Shown here: one piece after another, positions 19,675 through 31,551 of the stretch | How the letters are laid out: every line of letters begins with the position of its first letter | Numbering within the stretch: position 1 is the stretch's first letter | Assembly (NCBI RefSeq): GCF_020906515.1 | Contig: NC_085850.1 | Span: 4,402,001-4,466,000 of the forward strand | Origin: Vanrija pseudolonga | Lineage: Eukaryota > Basidiomycota > Tremellomycetes > Trichosporonales > Trichosporonaceae | Direction of reading: 5' to 3' | DNA: 64,000 nt | Translations under genes and position numbers: made by a program | Notes under the pieces: generated by a model | Database searches by the model: none | The model's input: the letters and a program-made list of their open reading frames with translations, nothing else | Told to the model about the DNA's origin: nothing

Positions 19675-20211
19675 GATTTGTCGTGAGCTGTATGAATGCA
19701 AAGTGAAGAGGAGATGGTAGGAATGGAGGAGACGATATAGCATGCCAACGAATGGTCACTGCGCCGTTCATGTATCGATGTCGTTTGCCAGTGATAGTGT
19801 GATGGTGAACCAGACAAAACTGGGCGGTCGCCACAAAGGGATGGACGGGCCAAGGGCTTTGTTACTCGCAGCCGCACCCAATCGCGCGCTTCAACAATAG
19901 AAGAACCGATAATACTCAACAAGTACATGTACCAGACATGCATGCTTTTTTACTGTATGATGGAGATGTACAATGCGAGGAAAATGGACAATGTGAGGGA
20001 GATGGACAATGGGGCGAGACAGTGGCAGAACGGATGTGACCAACAAGGGGCAGTGTCAATGCTATACACCGAGGCAGTTGTGGTTCTTGCAGCCTGTAAA
20101 TGTCAGTGGAGGCTTCGTGCTGAAAGATCTCACCGAGGGAAGAGCAACAAGGCAGGTCTTGAGAGGGTGGGAGCCACGGGTCCTCCAAAGTTGGCAGACG
20201 ACGACGCGGCC
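19675..20211. other. Intergenic region between unknown-family copies
   Basis: About 537 nt, no supported gene. It separates two genes pointing the same way, so it holds the promoter of the 18790 gene and the 3' flank of the 20212 gene. Confidence 0.4.
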
Positions 20212-21291
20212 CTAGGCATCCGTGTTGGCTATCGCACTGTTCAGGAGGAGAGCAAGGCGGGCAGCAAGGTTTCCCCAGGCGATGGACTGCGGGTCGTCCT
20301 TGTTCTCGAAGCGATCGTTGATGCACTCGAGGATAGAGGCGCTCCTTGTGTCCTCAAAGTCGCGGTCCCACTCGTCGTCGCAAAGATAAAGCTCGCGCAG
20401 GCCGTGTGCGAGGGCGACGTACAGCTTGCCGTGGTGGATCCTCACAAGTGTCTCGTGCCTTCCGGCGGCGAATAATACGGCGATGTCGTTCGTCAGGGGC
20501 ATGGCCGGGTACTCCCAGACGTCCGCCTCGTCGTATTGATCACGCGCAAGGAGCTCGAAGACGAAAATGACGAGGCACGCAAATGCGCGGCGATGATAGT
20601 CGAGCTGCCACAGTGCGTCGGGATCGTTCCTGTGGAACGGGCGCAGCAACCTGTGGACAAAGACCTCAATGGGTGGCGTGTGGTGTGCCGTACGTTGCTC
20701 ATTCCACAGGCGCATCTCCTTGAGGGGGAAAGGGAATCCGCGCCATTCGGAGAAGCTCATGATGACGGGGATGAGTCGCGTCTTGAGGGCAACGCGACCA
20801 CCATGTTTCCACACACGCTCCATCTCGAAGAGCTGCTCCACAAGCCTCAGTTTGTCGAGGGTCTTGATGTCGAGAGCCAGGTCGCGGGGGCCAAGTAGAA
20901 GGACAGAGTGACGCAGGGAGGAAGGTAGGTGTTGAACGTTATCGGCATTGGTGCGCTTGGCCGAGTGGGGAGGAGGGTTGGGGCCGGTGGTCGTAGTCGT
21001 GGTAACAGTGACGGTGTTGGCGGCGATGATCGTCGTGATCGTCGTTGTGGTCGTGGTTAATGCGGTGACAGTCGGTGCTGTGTCATACAAGGAAAGGATT
21101 GCGCGCTGGGTGGTGAGCGAGAAGGAGCTGGCAGGGTGGGGATTCTTACCAGTCCCACATCCAAGATGGTGCACAGAATCCCGCTCATTGCGCGTTGCTT
21201 GTTGAAGATGAATGGAGTAAAAGGAAGACAGTCGAGTTGCATGGCGGCGGGAAAAAAGGTCTGGGGGAAGACGATTCGACGCGGCCAACAC
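20212..21291 (-). CDS. Unknown-family protein, copy 2; N-terminus uncertain
   Basis: Open frame of 359 residues on the minus strand. The last 240 residues are protein-like: VLLLGPRDLALDIKTLDKLR, GGRVALKTRLIPVIMSFSEW, LLRPFHRNDPDALWQLDYHR, AFACLVIFVFELLARDQYDE, and the terminal SIAWGNLAARLALLLNSAIA, which matches copy 1 (LLWGNLAVHLALLL). DPDALWQLDYHRR also matches DPDTLAVLWRLLK of copy 1. The first 110 residues include a long Thr-rich stretch and may be partly intronic or untranslated; I could not fix the first exon. No known domain. Paralogy with copy 1 is clear at the C-terminus only. Confidence 0.5.
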   Translation of the reverse strand: MLAASNRLPPDLFSRRHATRLSSFYSIHLQQATRNERDSVHHLGCGTGKNPHPASSFSLTTQRAILSLYDTAPTVTALTTTTTTITTIIAANTVTVTTTTTTGPNPPPHSAKRTNADNVQHLPSSLRHSVLLLGPRDLALDIKTLDKLRLVEQLFEMERVWKHGGRVALKTRLIPVIMSFSEWRGFPFPLKEMRLWNEQRTAHHTPPIEVFVHRLLRPFHRNDPDALWQLDYHRRAFACLVIFVFELLARDQYDEADVWEYPAMPLTNDIAVLFAAGRHETLVRIHHGKLYVALAHGLRELYLCDDEWDRDFEDTRSASILECINDRFENKDDPQSIAWGNLAARLALLLNSAIANTDA

Positions 21292-21739
21292 GCGGCGACG
21301 CGTCTGGAAGGCCTCGCGTCAGCATGTTGGCGACGCGCCCTCCTTTGGCTGGCGAGCGGACTGGACATCAGCAAACGTAAGTGGGGGGAATACGTGTAGG
21401 GGGGATATAGCACGCCTTAGGCCAAGGTCTACATGCATACAGCACATGCGCGTTGGTGTGACTTGAGCGGGGCAAGGTTGGATGAGGGGTGGGCTGCAGT
21501 CGTGGGCGGGGACCGCTGCCATTGAGTGAGTGTCTGACTCGAGCCTGCCCCCGACTGGTTAGGCGCGCGGGAGGAAGGTGACCAGCAGGCATGGGCATAG
21601 TCTCAAGATCAGTCTCCCAGCATGTGTCAGACGCGTTTCAGATACGTGTGAAGGGCTGGGGAAGGTGAAGGGGAAGAAGCGTGGCAAGCTGTTGTCCAAC
21701 GTGCCGATGTGGAGCGACGATCAAACTCACAATGCGTCG
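21292..21739. other. Divergent intergenic region, unknown family / BRCT protein
   Basis: About 450 nt between divergent genes; no supported coding sequence, apart from a possible extension of the BRCT protein frame upstream of 21740. Confidence 0.4.
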
Positions 21740-24382
21740 ATGGCGTCCACCTCCATCCCGTTCACACAGCCCTTGGTCGCACACGGGGTACATAAGAAGC
21801 CCGTTTGCCCTGTCAATGTCTGCCCACACACAACCATGGTCATCACTGGCACAACACCACCTGGCGCTGAAGCCCCGACACCGCCACCGGCTGAGGGGCC
21901 AACGCCGCCGCTTGACTTAGGCGCAGGGCCACTTGTATTCGTCTGGCGCCGCTCAGCATGGTGCAAGGAGGCCCACTTGACCGTAGAGAACTTGGTTCAC
22001 GTAAGTGCATTCACTGTTCATCTCTAACGCCAGCAATTCGGCGGCCGGCTCGTCGACACCGGCACCCAGTCAGAGGACGACAAGGTGTTCGGCGTGTTCG
22101 TCATCGTCCCCCGGCTGTTTGAGTGGAATCTAGCAATCCCCGAACTGGATGTGAAGGATAATTTCGAAGAAAGGGCGCACAAGTACTGCAACACCATGTC
22201 CATGTCTCGCTGTTTGATCAACCGCCGCTCGCAGCTCACCCGGGTGACGACAGAGTGGCTGGAAGCCTGTATGGAGAAGGGCAAGATCCGCAAGCCTGAA
22301 CGCCCCAACGGCCAGTTGCGACTCTACCCCTCTACCACAGAGGATCGGGCGACTTGCAAGATGATACTTCGTCGGCTTGCCAAGTTCGAGAAGACGCACA
22401 CAGACATGACAACTGCGAGCAAGACAGCGAATGATGACGGATTCTATGCGTGGCACGCAAAGGTGAGTATGATGGAGGAGTTGCGCTGACTCAACTCAGA
22501 TGTACGAGAAACCCCAGATGGGCAAGAACAAGAAGGGGGTGAAGACAGCCCGCACCGTTTGTAAAGAGTTTCGACTCTGGTTTGAAAAGGAGAGCGCGTG
22601 GTTCGCAAAGAGAAAACACTACCGGCGCAACGAGGGGGTGGTGGCCGAACCTGATCACACAGACCTCTCAGAGTCGGACGAAGAGGACTCTTCTGGGGAA
22701 CAGCCGGTCAGCAACCGCAGGAACCGGCCGGAGGAATCCAAGATTTATAAGCTGCGTTCTCGGGAGAAGGAGAAGATGGCGGCCCTCAGTCGATGGACCA
22801 TGAAGTCTTCCTCGCCGTTCCTCGATGGCATTTCGGCACAAGAGGCGTACACGTTCCTCAACATCGGGCTTGTTGAGTCGGGCGAGGGCACTGTCGAGCA
22901 GGTGGTGGTCGCCTATGTCGCCAACCGCCTCGAGCAGACCGGAATGCGTGTCGACAGTGTTCCAAGTGAGCTGGTGGAGTTTCAGTGCGGTCCCTCAAGC
23001 CTGGAGCCCAACCTGAGGACAGACGTAGGTGAAGAAGCGTGGGAAGGAGCTGACCAGGTAAACGAAGATCAACTTCTCCATCCTGGGCATCAAACTCACT
23101 GTCCAAGGACGCAATGTCGTCGTACAAGCTCTCCTCGATCACTCAAGGAAGCGGATGTGGTTGGGCCTGGTGACCACCAACAAGCCGACCGACGAGGAGA
23201 AATCCGACATAGCCATACAGGCGAACAGGGTGAGTCAACCATGGTTAGGATGAGACTGAGCGTCAGATTGGGCAAGTGTACCTCGGATCCAAGCCCGCTG
23301 CTATCCATGGCACCATTGTGAGTCGCGGTCACGTCCTATCTGACACACAGCATGTTCTGGAGCGTGGACTGGAAGAAGACTGCGTTCCAGCTAATCGCGT
23401 GATAACGCTCTACCGCCTGGTGAAACAGTTGCCCAGGGCGACCGCCTCCCCCAACTCGGCTTGGCACACTGTTATGGTAGACCAGCTCGACCTCGCGACC
23501 GCGGCAGCGTGGGTCCTCATCAAAGTTTTCCGCGCGTGTGAGGGGCCGGCAGGTTCTCCACTCGAAGAGGCCCGGGGCAAGCATGTCAACTCCGCGGGCA
23601 AGGGGCCGGCGAACGGTGCTGCAGAGGGCAAGGGTGATGACCAGCACAAGGCCCGCGACACAGGTGAAGGCAACGGCACGTCTGACGACATCCTCAACGC
23701 TGTTGACTCCCCGGCGGCGTCGACGACAGCTCAGCTCCGCGCCAAAGCGAGCGCGTCCCTTTCGAAATCGAGCGCACCGGGTACCTCGCTATCCAAGCGA
23801 CCCCGAGCCGTCACCGACGGCGAAACCCTGAAACGTAATGCGAGTGGTCGCCCGCCGCAGAAGAAGCACGCAGGGGATGCGGACGACACAAGTGACGACG
23901 ACTCCGAGTCTGATGCGGTCGAGCAGACAAGCTCGGCGGATCCCTCGGCGAGTGTTTCTAATCAGCATCAAGCATCAAACACGCGCGCTGGGCGCCCAAC
24001 CACATCGCCAGAGGACGAGCCTGGGTGGGAGGAGGGCACCGCCGCTGAGACGAGCAAGGACTCCACCACGGCTGCTTGGGATGAAGACGCTTGGTCCGTT
24101 GGGTCCAGGAGTACGCTCGACGACGACGACGAGCGTCAAGTCCCGCCCCTTGGGGGTGCTGGTGGAGCAGGAGGCGGGGATGGAGGTGGTGGGGGCGGCG
24201 GTCCCGGTCAGAATGGGGGTGGTGGTCAGAGTGGTAACGGCCGTAAGAGCGGCGGCGCTGGTAAGGTGGATGAAGGCAAGGACGGCGGCGGGGACAGGAG
24301 CAACGGCCCCAAGAAGGACGGCGCGGGTCCCCCTGAGGGTGGGGGTAAGCGTGGTCCCTCAGGCATCGGCGCCCAGCGCTAG
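21740..24382 (+). CDS. BRCT-domain protein with long disordered C-terminus
   Basis: Proposed exons 21740-22000, 22034-22462, 22500-23024, 23068-23229, 23267-23317 and 23351-24382; 819 residues. All five introns are 33-43 nt and phase 0. Across the first splice the protein reads LVFVWRRSAWCKEAHLTVEN then LVHQFGGRLVDTG, and further on LINRRSQLTRVTTEWLEACM and EKGKIRK: the strand, the GG turn and the conserved Trp of a BRCT fold. Such domains bind phosphopeptides or partner BRCTs in DNA-damage and telomere proteins. The middle has basic and acidic clusters (SESDEEDSSGE); the last 270 residues are Ser/Asp/Gly-rich and likely disordered. The precise orthologue is not recognised. The start could also be at 21707 or 21833. 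Confidence 0.7.
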
Positions 24383-24712
24383 AGAGGCGGCGTGCCCAAG
24401 GCCAAGTCCACGCCTAAGAAGTAGTTTCGTATCCGTAGCATCAGTAAAGTGTCAGCAAGCATATATGTAGTCAAGTCGCGCGACCACGCACCGCGATCTC
24501 GGCAAGCGCCGCCTTGGTGTCGCCGCTTGCCCTGCGGCCACGCCGCCAAGAGGGTTCAGGCTGATGTCGTCCTGCCTGCTCGCTCGCTTGCCGAAGATGC
24601 CGGCGAGGGCCGACTCGACCAAGTCGTTTCTTATCCGTCAGCAGGCCGCCGCCCCACCTATCTCCATCTCACTTTGTCTTTACTCTTTGCCTCTCCTCAC
24701 CACCACGACACA
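24383..24712. promoter_or_regulatory. Promoter region of dioxygenase gene with inverted repeat
   Basis: Contains the 10-bp inverted repeat TCGGCAAGCG (24499-24508) and CGCTTGCCGA (24585-24594), 76 nt apart. The half-site is the same TCGGCAAG core seen in the bipartite elements at 15062 and 15390. The gene starts at 24713. Confidence 0.4.
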
Positions 24713-26057
24713 ATGGTAACCCCCACCCCCGCCCTCCCAATCATCAGCATCGCGCCGTACCTCCCCGCCTCTCGGGACCAGTACACGGACGCGGACCGCG
24801 CAGAGGTAGCCGCGCAGTTCCACGCCGCGTGCCGCGACGTCGGCTTCCTCTACCTCCGCGTCGACGGATTCCTGTCCCAGTCCGAGATGGACGAGGTGTT
24901 GACCCTCGGCGAGGAGTTTTTCCAGCGCCCCCAGAAAGAGAAGGAGGCGATCCATATCGGCGCGCTGGACGGGGCTAGGGGTGAGTTGCGTTGTGGGCTT
25001 GGCAAGCGCGGCGCTCGGGGCGCTGAGATGCATCCCGAAAGGACGGACTTGTGCCGCCGCCGTCGCCCAGCTTCGCGTCAGCTCGCTGCGCTCGCTGACC
25101 CGCGCGCAGGCTACCAGCGCTACGGCGAGAACATCACCCAAGGCAAATCGGACCACCACGAAGGCCTAGACCTGTACGCCGCGAACCCGTACGAGCCTGT
25201 GGCCACCGGCGCGCGCGCAAAGCCGCTGCAAGGCGACAACCAGTACCCCGCTACTCCTGCGGGTCTTCGCCCAGCCCTTGAGGCGTGGGTCGACAAGATG
25301 CACGTCCTCGGCCAGAGCGTCATGCATGCCATGGCGCATGGGCTCGGGATGGACGAGAGCGAGTGGACGGCGTTCTGGAAGTTGAGCGATAAGAGCTTTT
25401 GGAGCATGCGGTTGATTGGTGAGTGTGCGAGGCCGCGAGCACGCGCGGCGTGCGAGCACGAGAGAGGGGTGAGGGGTCGACGAGGATAGGCGCGAGGCAG
25501 ATGCGAGTCCAATGCCTACCTCGGCATCAACCACGACACTGCCGCTCTCAACGTCGTGCCCTCGCTCCCTCGGCTTGTTCTTGCTCCTGCAGCGCACACC
25601 AGCTCACTCGCTCCGCTCGTGTGCTGACGCTCGTGCAGGCTACCCACCCCTCCCGCCCAACGCCGACGGCCGCAGCTGCGGCGAGCACAAGGACTACGGC
25701 AACCTGACGTTCCTGCACACGGACAGCACGCCCGACGCGCTGCAGGTCCTCGGCCGCTCGGGCGAGTGGATCAACGCCAACCCCATCCCCGGGTGCGTCG
25801 TCGTCAACATTGGCGCCATGTGGGACAAGTGGACGGGCGGCATGTACCCCGCGACGCTGCACCGCGTCATCCACAAGAACCCGACGTACCGCGTCAGCCT
25901 GCCATTCTTCTTCGAGCCAAACTTTGACTCGGTCATCACGCTGCTTGACGCCGCGAAGCGCACCGCCGCCAAGGAGGGCATCGAGCTCGCGCCCGAGGCC
26001 GACGTGGTGTACGGCGATTATCTTGTTGGCAAGGTGTCGGGCAACTTCAAATACTAG
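24713..26057 (+). CDS. 2-oxoglutarate/Fe(II) dioxygenase, isopenicillin-N-synthase-like
   Basis: Three exons, 24713-24980, 25110-25418 and 25639-26057; 331 residues. The introns (129 and 220 nt) are unusually long for this window. The N-terminus (LPIISIAPYL, FHAACRDVGFLYLRVDGF, EEFFQRPQKEKEAI) is the DIOX_N region. After the second splice: CGEHKDYGNLTFLHTD gives the HxD iron ligands, TLHRVIH the distal His and YRVSLPFF the Arg that binds 2-oxoglutarate, in the usual order and spacing. The family oxidises small molecules with O2 and 2-oxoglutarate; the substrate is not predictable. It is probably cytosolic. No biosynthetic partner sits next to it, so a role in a secondary-metabolite cluster is not supported. 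Confidence 0.85.
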
Positions 26058-26128
26058 GTGGGAGGTGAAGGTGTGTGTGTTGTATGCCAGGTGACCGATG
26101 CATTATATAGTCTATGTGTGTGGCCGCT

Positions 26129-28686
26129 CTACATGGCGAACCAGATGCGCACCTCGCGCCGCAGCCACTGGATGCCATGTTGCACCCATCCCAGCGCGCC
26201 GGGCATGGTCGGCGCGTTGTAGTCGACGTCGGCGCCGGCCTCTGCCCGGTCGCGCTTGCGCTGCTCCTTGTCCTCCTCCCAGAACATAATCATGAGGATA
26301 GCCTGGGGTGTCAGTTGTGCCTTCAGGTGCGAGCTCACCTTGGTGCCAAGCAACACGCTCATGTACACGAGGGCGACGACTGCGACGGCCCAGTTCTTCC
26401 ACACGAGACGGTACAGCGGGTTGACGGACTCGACCGACTTGCCGTCGCCAAACAGCGCGTACATGTCCTTGTTGCCGATACACAGGAGGCCAAGCAGAGC
26501 GAGCGCGAGCCCGAAGACGAGCTGGATGCCGTGAACGACGTAGTGTGACGGCCCTTGGAAGTGGTACCGCAGCCACGAGCGCAGCGCGCACAAAACGAGC
26601 ACGGCACCGGCGGCCGGGAAGATCCACAGCATGCCCGCCGCCGCGTCGTTGGCAATCTCCTTGATTGCGTCGTGAAGCAGCTCGCCGGCGTGTTCGCGGA
26701 TCGTCTCGTTGTGCGGTGACGATGTGTTGAGCCCGACGAGGTGTTCGAGGGACGTGAGTGGAGGGCCTGAGACTTCAACGCCGGTGGTCTGGCTCTGTTA
26801 GTGGTGACCACCATTCCATCGCACCACCCACCTTGCACACGGCGAGGATAATCTGCCCAAAGTACTGCGCTCCGAGGACGTACGCGTCCCGCACCGGATT
26901 CTCCTCGCGTGCGATCGCGCTCAGGTCCTCGTATGTCGTCTCAAAGTTGGGAATCATGTTGAGGCTGTCGAGGTGCAGCGAGATGTCGTCGAACACGGCG
27001 CCGGTGAGCTCCGTGCCGTTGGACAGAGCCAGCACGGCCGTGTCAAAATACCCGATCGTCCGCTGGATCGCGACGGAGAAGGAGTGGATCGTGACAAAGT
27101 TCTGGCAGTCAGCGAGCACTCCCCGCGACACACTCACAATCATCGCCGCCTGGAGCAGGAGGATGGCAAAGTGGAGGGGAAAGTGGACCATCTCCCACAC
27201 TGCGCTTCTCCGGCTTGAAATCGTGTCCGTCTTTCGAAAGTGGAAGAAGAGGAACGTCCAAATGCAGAAGATGACAAAGATGATTAAGAAGACCTGGAGG
27301 TAGAACGCAAAGTTGGCTTCCGAAACGAGCGTGGACAGCGCGCTGCCGAATGCGCGGGTGAGGCTGAGAAATCCCTCGCCGAGGATGATGAGGCTCAAGG
27401 CGCCGTACCGCTCCGCGACGTACTCGTCCGACGCGGTGGGGCCAGACACGCCCCACACGACCTGGAACCAGACGGTGGCCATCTCGACCGCGATGCCGAG
27501 GTAGAAGAGGGCAATCTTGACGCGCGCGATCGAGGCCGACGAGGAGGACAACGACGTCGCGACGACGACGAGGATGATCGAGATGCCCAGCGAGATGGAC
27601 GTCAGCCGCGCCCCGGGCACCTTGCGCTTCCAGCGCGCGCCCGCCGAGATGACGTAGCGGTACTGGAAGAGCAGGAGCCCGCGCGAGATGGCGTACGCGA
27701 TGCCGACGGTGACGAACGAGTCGGTTGCGCGTTCTGGGGTGTGTAAGCACGCACTCGAGCTCCACCCTATCCTTGTCCCCACGCTACTCACGATGCTCGA
27801 CGCGCTCGGCCGGCGCAGCACCCTCTTCAACCGGTAAGATCTTGCCCGGGCTCCACCCGCCGCTCGCGGCGCCAATAAACACAAACACCATGAGCTGGAG
27901 CGACTTGAGTGCGCGGTGGAACGTGTCCTCGGCCTCGTACCGCGCGTCGTAGTGCAGCTGCGACGTCCAGATCCACACCAGGATGACATAGTAGCTGGGT
28001 GTTGTGTGAGTGGGGTAAAGAAACGCACACTTACGAAAAGAAAATTGGGATTGCCGCAGGGGTTTGGATCTCGTGCGACGATGAGAAGACGGAGAGGACG
28101 GCAACGACGACCAGGTCTGGGGTGAGTAGTAGAGCGTGGGGGTGAACGCACCATAGAACAGGGATGACCACTCGCTCGCGCGGTCGGCTTGCCGGAGCCA
28201 CGGCTGCCGCGTCGGGTCGTCCACCTCGCCCTCCTCCTCGTCGTACTCGCGCGTAGGCGCCAAGCTCGTGCCCTCGCGCTCGCTCGTGTCGTTCTCGCCC
28301 GGGACTAGCGGGCGGTGCCGGTACGGTATCCGCTGGATGGGCTTTGAGAAGCGGTGGGTGGTGGAGCGATTGATGGTCGACGGGGTGATGGGGGAGATGA
28401 GCTCCGACTTGGGCGGGTCGAGGCTGCGAGCGTGAGTTTGTTGCTGCTGCACCGTACAGCGCAGTGCATACCTCGTTGTGTCGAGTTGGTCGAGCTGCCG
28501 CGCGTCGGCGGCGGGCTCGTCACTCGCCCGGCCTTCCGAGGCAGAGTGGTACGCCGACGTGCCGGTCGCCGACGAGCGGCGCGAGACCTGGGCCGAGGCC
28601 GCCGCCGCTGCGCCGTCGTGCAGGTGCTCTATTGCGCCGAGCGATGGTGGCGCCGGCGCTGGCACTGGCGCTGCTGGCTCTGTCAT
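26129..28686 (-). CDS. Low-temperature-requirement A (LtrA)-like multi-pass membrane protein
   Basis: Eight minus-strand exons: 28686-28472, 28423-28152, 28116-28035, 27994-27792, 27733-27138, 27101-26832, 26794-26339, 26302-26129; 755 residues. The total is divisible by three and every junction joins in phase. The first ~150 residues are Ser/Ala/Pro-rich and cytosolic in character. Then about ten hydrophobic segments follow, e.g. LVVVAVLSVFSSSHEI, YYVILVWIWTSQLHYDARYE, DSFVTVGIAYAISRGLLLFQ, and the family signature YVAERYGALSLIILGEG. LtrA-like proteins occur in bacteria and fungi; their biochemical function is poorly defined, so none is claimed. Introns 1, 5 and 7 (48, 36 and 36 nt) are multiples of three. 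Confidence 0.85.
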
Positions 28687-29231
28687 TGAGATATGGGTTA
28701 AAGTCAGACGTCACGACGATCGCCGGTGAATGCTTGTGGTGAGGCTGCGGATTGGGCAGGTCAGTGTAGGGGGGTTAGAGTGGAGCCTGGGCCGAGCCGA
28801 AGCCGCCGAGCCCGCCGTGAGCCAAACAAAGGCGGGACGGAAGGGCCAAGCGAGGGGGACGGAGAGTGTTGAGAGGGATGAAGTGCAATGACAGGAACAA
28901 TGATGCAGTAGAACGTGGCAATGACGGCATGGCACAACCCCTTTAATAGGGGAGAGAGCTCTCCCCGCGTTGTTGTTGATGCTGCTGCTGCTACAGGCTA
29001 TCTACTTTTGTGCATGCAAGCACAGAGTTGTGGGCGGCATGCTCGAGGTGATCCTGATAACGAGCAGCCCTACGATACGTTGCTAGTGTCAAGGGCCGCC
29101 GTATGCGGGTAGAGTGACCACGGCTCGACGTGTCTGACCTCGTGACCACTTTAAATGTCAATTGACATCAACGACCACGACGGCATTCCTCTCATTCACA
29201 TTTGCTGCATCCACCACTCCAGCTCGTATCA
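28687..29231. other. Divergent promoter region, LtrA-like / flavin monooxygenase
   Basis: About 545 nt between divergent genes with no supported ORF. It probably holds both promoters. Confidence 0.5.
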
Positions 29232-31551
29232 ATGACACTGGCGACATACTTTCCAACAGCAACGGCCCAGCTCCCAGCAGTGGACAAGGGATATGCGGTT
29301 CCAAAGGACACGGACGTGCGAGCGGTAGCTACAAAGGCCGTGGACGACCTCGCCTCGGCGGCGGAGAAGGCCGACGCCAACGCCTTTGCCGCCCTGTTCG
29401 ACGCGACGGGCTTCTGGCGCGACGTGCTCGCCTTCACGCGCGACTTGAGGGCGTTCCCTGCTGACAAGATCAAGGAGGTGGCTGAGGTGAGTTAGAAAGT
29501 GTTCGAGGCGCGGCATCGAGGTGGCGGTGACTGCCGTGACGTCGGCGGTGAAGGCACAGACAAGAGGTGACAGGGCGGGGAGGGGTGGGGGTGGGGTGTG
29601 GATGCCGCCGTCCTCACGGCGAGGGGATGCGCCGAGCTGCAACACGCCGCCGTGCCGAGGTGGGGGCGCTCCGCTCGACACGGGTGCCATCCATCTCCGT
29701 AGCTGTCCCCGTCCCCACACCACCACCGTCGCCGCCGGCGCCGCCTTCCCTCGGACCTCTATTAACTCCCCAGGACGTGCTCGCTCCCAACTCCCCGCGC
29801 AACTTTACCATCCTCTCGACGTCCGACGTCGGCGGCGAAGACCCCGTGCTGGAGACGCCGTTCCCCGACTTTAGCTGGATCAGAGTGCATTTCGACTTTG
29901 AAACATCTGTGGGGCACGCCTCGGGTCTGCTCCGGCTCGTGTACAACGAGCGGGTTGGCGCGTGGAAGATCTACACGCTCTACACCAGCCTCGACGACAT
30001 TCACGGCTGGCCGCAGCGGCTAGGCCAGCACCGCATCCTCGGACGGCACAACGATCACCTGACGTACGCCGAACGCCGGGCGGAGGAGAGCGAGTTCAAG
30101 GACTCTGACCCCGACGTCCTCGTCATCGGCGCGGGACATAATGGCCTGTCGGTGGCCGCCGTGCTGCAGTCGTACGGCCTGTCAGCGCTCGCCATCGACC
30201 GCGAGGACCAGATCGGGGATAACTGGCGCAACCGCTACTCGTGAGTCTAGGCGGCCATGGTGACACAGGCACTAACCACACCCAGCTCGCTGTCACTCCA
30301 CGACCCTGTGCACACCAATCACCTCTCGTTTATGAACTTCCCCAAGACATGGCCCACCTTCACTCCAGCAGGCAAGCTCGCCAACTGGCTGGAGCAGTAT
30401 GCGGACGCGCTCGAGCTGAATGTGTGGTTGCGATCGACGCTCGATCCCAACCGCACGCGATGGAACGAAAGCAATGGCAAGTGGGAGGTGACTGTGGTCC
30501 GGACGCTGGCCGATGGCAGCAAGGAAGAGCGCCCATTGAGTGTGTCGCATATCGTCATGTCCACTGGGCTGCTGGGAGGAAAGCCCAAGCTGCCCCCGCC
30601 GTTCCCGGGTCAGGACAGCTTCACGGGTACGATTGCCCACTCGTCGGCGCATAGTGGGGGCGCCGCATGGGCAGGCAAGCGTGCACTCGTCGTCGGCGCC
30701 GCGACATCAGGCCACGATATCGCGTTCGACCTGGTCAACAACGGCGCCGAGGTGACGATGCTGCAGCGAACGCCGACGTTCATCATGTCGATCAAGAACG
30801 GTCGCGCGAGTCTCGAAGGCGGGATCTTCAACGAGGCGAATGTGGAAAGATTCGGCATCGAGACGCTGGATCGCATCGCCAACTCGTTTCCCAGGGCCGT
30901 CGTCAAGGAGCTGCACAAGCGTACCATATCATGGCTTGCTGATGTCGACTCGGAGCTGCTCGACGGGCTCAAGAAGGCGGGCTTTAAGACGACTCCTGGA
31001 CCAGAGGGCGCGGGGTGGCTCTTCCGTGAGTTTGACATGTGGGCGGCGCTGAGACTCAGTGGGGTGCAAGAAGGGTGGAGGATACTACTTCTCGACTGGC
31101 GCATCGGAGCAGATTGCCAACGGCAAGATCAAGGTGCAGCAGGGCGAGATCGCGTCGATGGGCCCCGGCAAGGTCGTCAAGTTCACCGACGGCACCGAGG
31201 CAGAGTACGACCTCGTGGTCTTGGCGACAGGCTACACCGGCTTCCCCGACTCGGTGCGCGAGCTGCTCGGCGAGCACGCGGCATCCCAGCTCGGCCAGGT
31301 GTGGGGCATGGACGACGAGGGAGAGCTGTACGGCGTCGCGCGCCCGGCCGGCATCCCAAATGTGTTCTTTAATATCGCCAACCTGGGGTCGAGCCGCACG
31401 TTCTCCAAGATTATCGCGGTGCAGGTACTTGGTCAGCGCGAGGGGGTGTGGTCCGAGCCGTGTAAGTTGATGTGGTTGGGAAGCAGAGGAAGGAGAGAGC
31501 CGGCTGACATTCGTCTCATCAGACAAGCGTGGCGAGGACACGCGGGAGTGA
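29232..31551 (+). CDS. NTF2-like/flavin-containing monooxygenase
   Basis: Five exons, 29232-29486, 29774-30240, 30286-31025, 31060-31461 and 31523-31551; 630 residues. The first ~170 residues (ANAFAALFDATGFWRDVLAF, then FSWIRVHFDFET and LLRLVYNERVGAWKIYTLYT) look like the NTF2/SnoaL-like domain that precedes many fungal FMOs. Then VLVIGAGHNGLSVAAVL (FAD-binding GxGxxG), FTGTIAHS (FMO signature FxGxxxHS), ALVVGAATSGHDIAFDL (NADPH-binding GxxxSG) and VVLATGYTGFP (ATG motif). It should use NADPH and O2 to oxygenate a small nucleophilic or carbonyl substrate; the substrate is unknown. The first intron is long (287 nt); the last exon codes for only nine residues plus stop. Confidence 0.88.
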
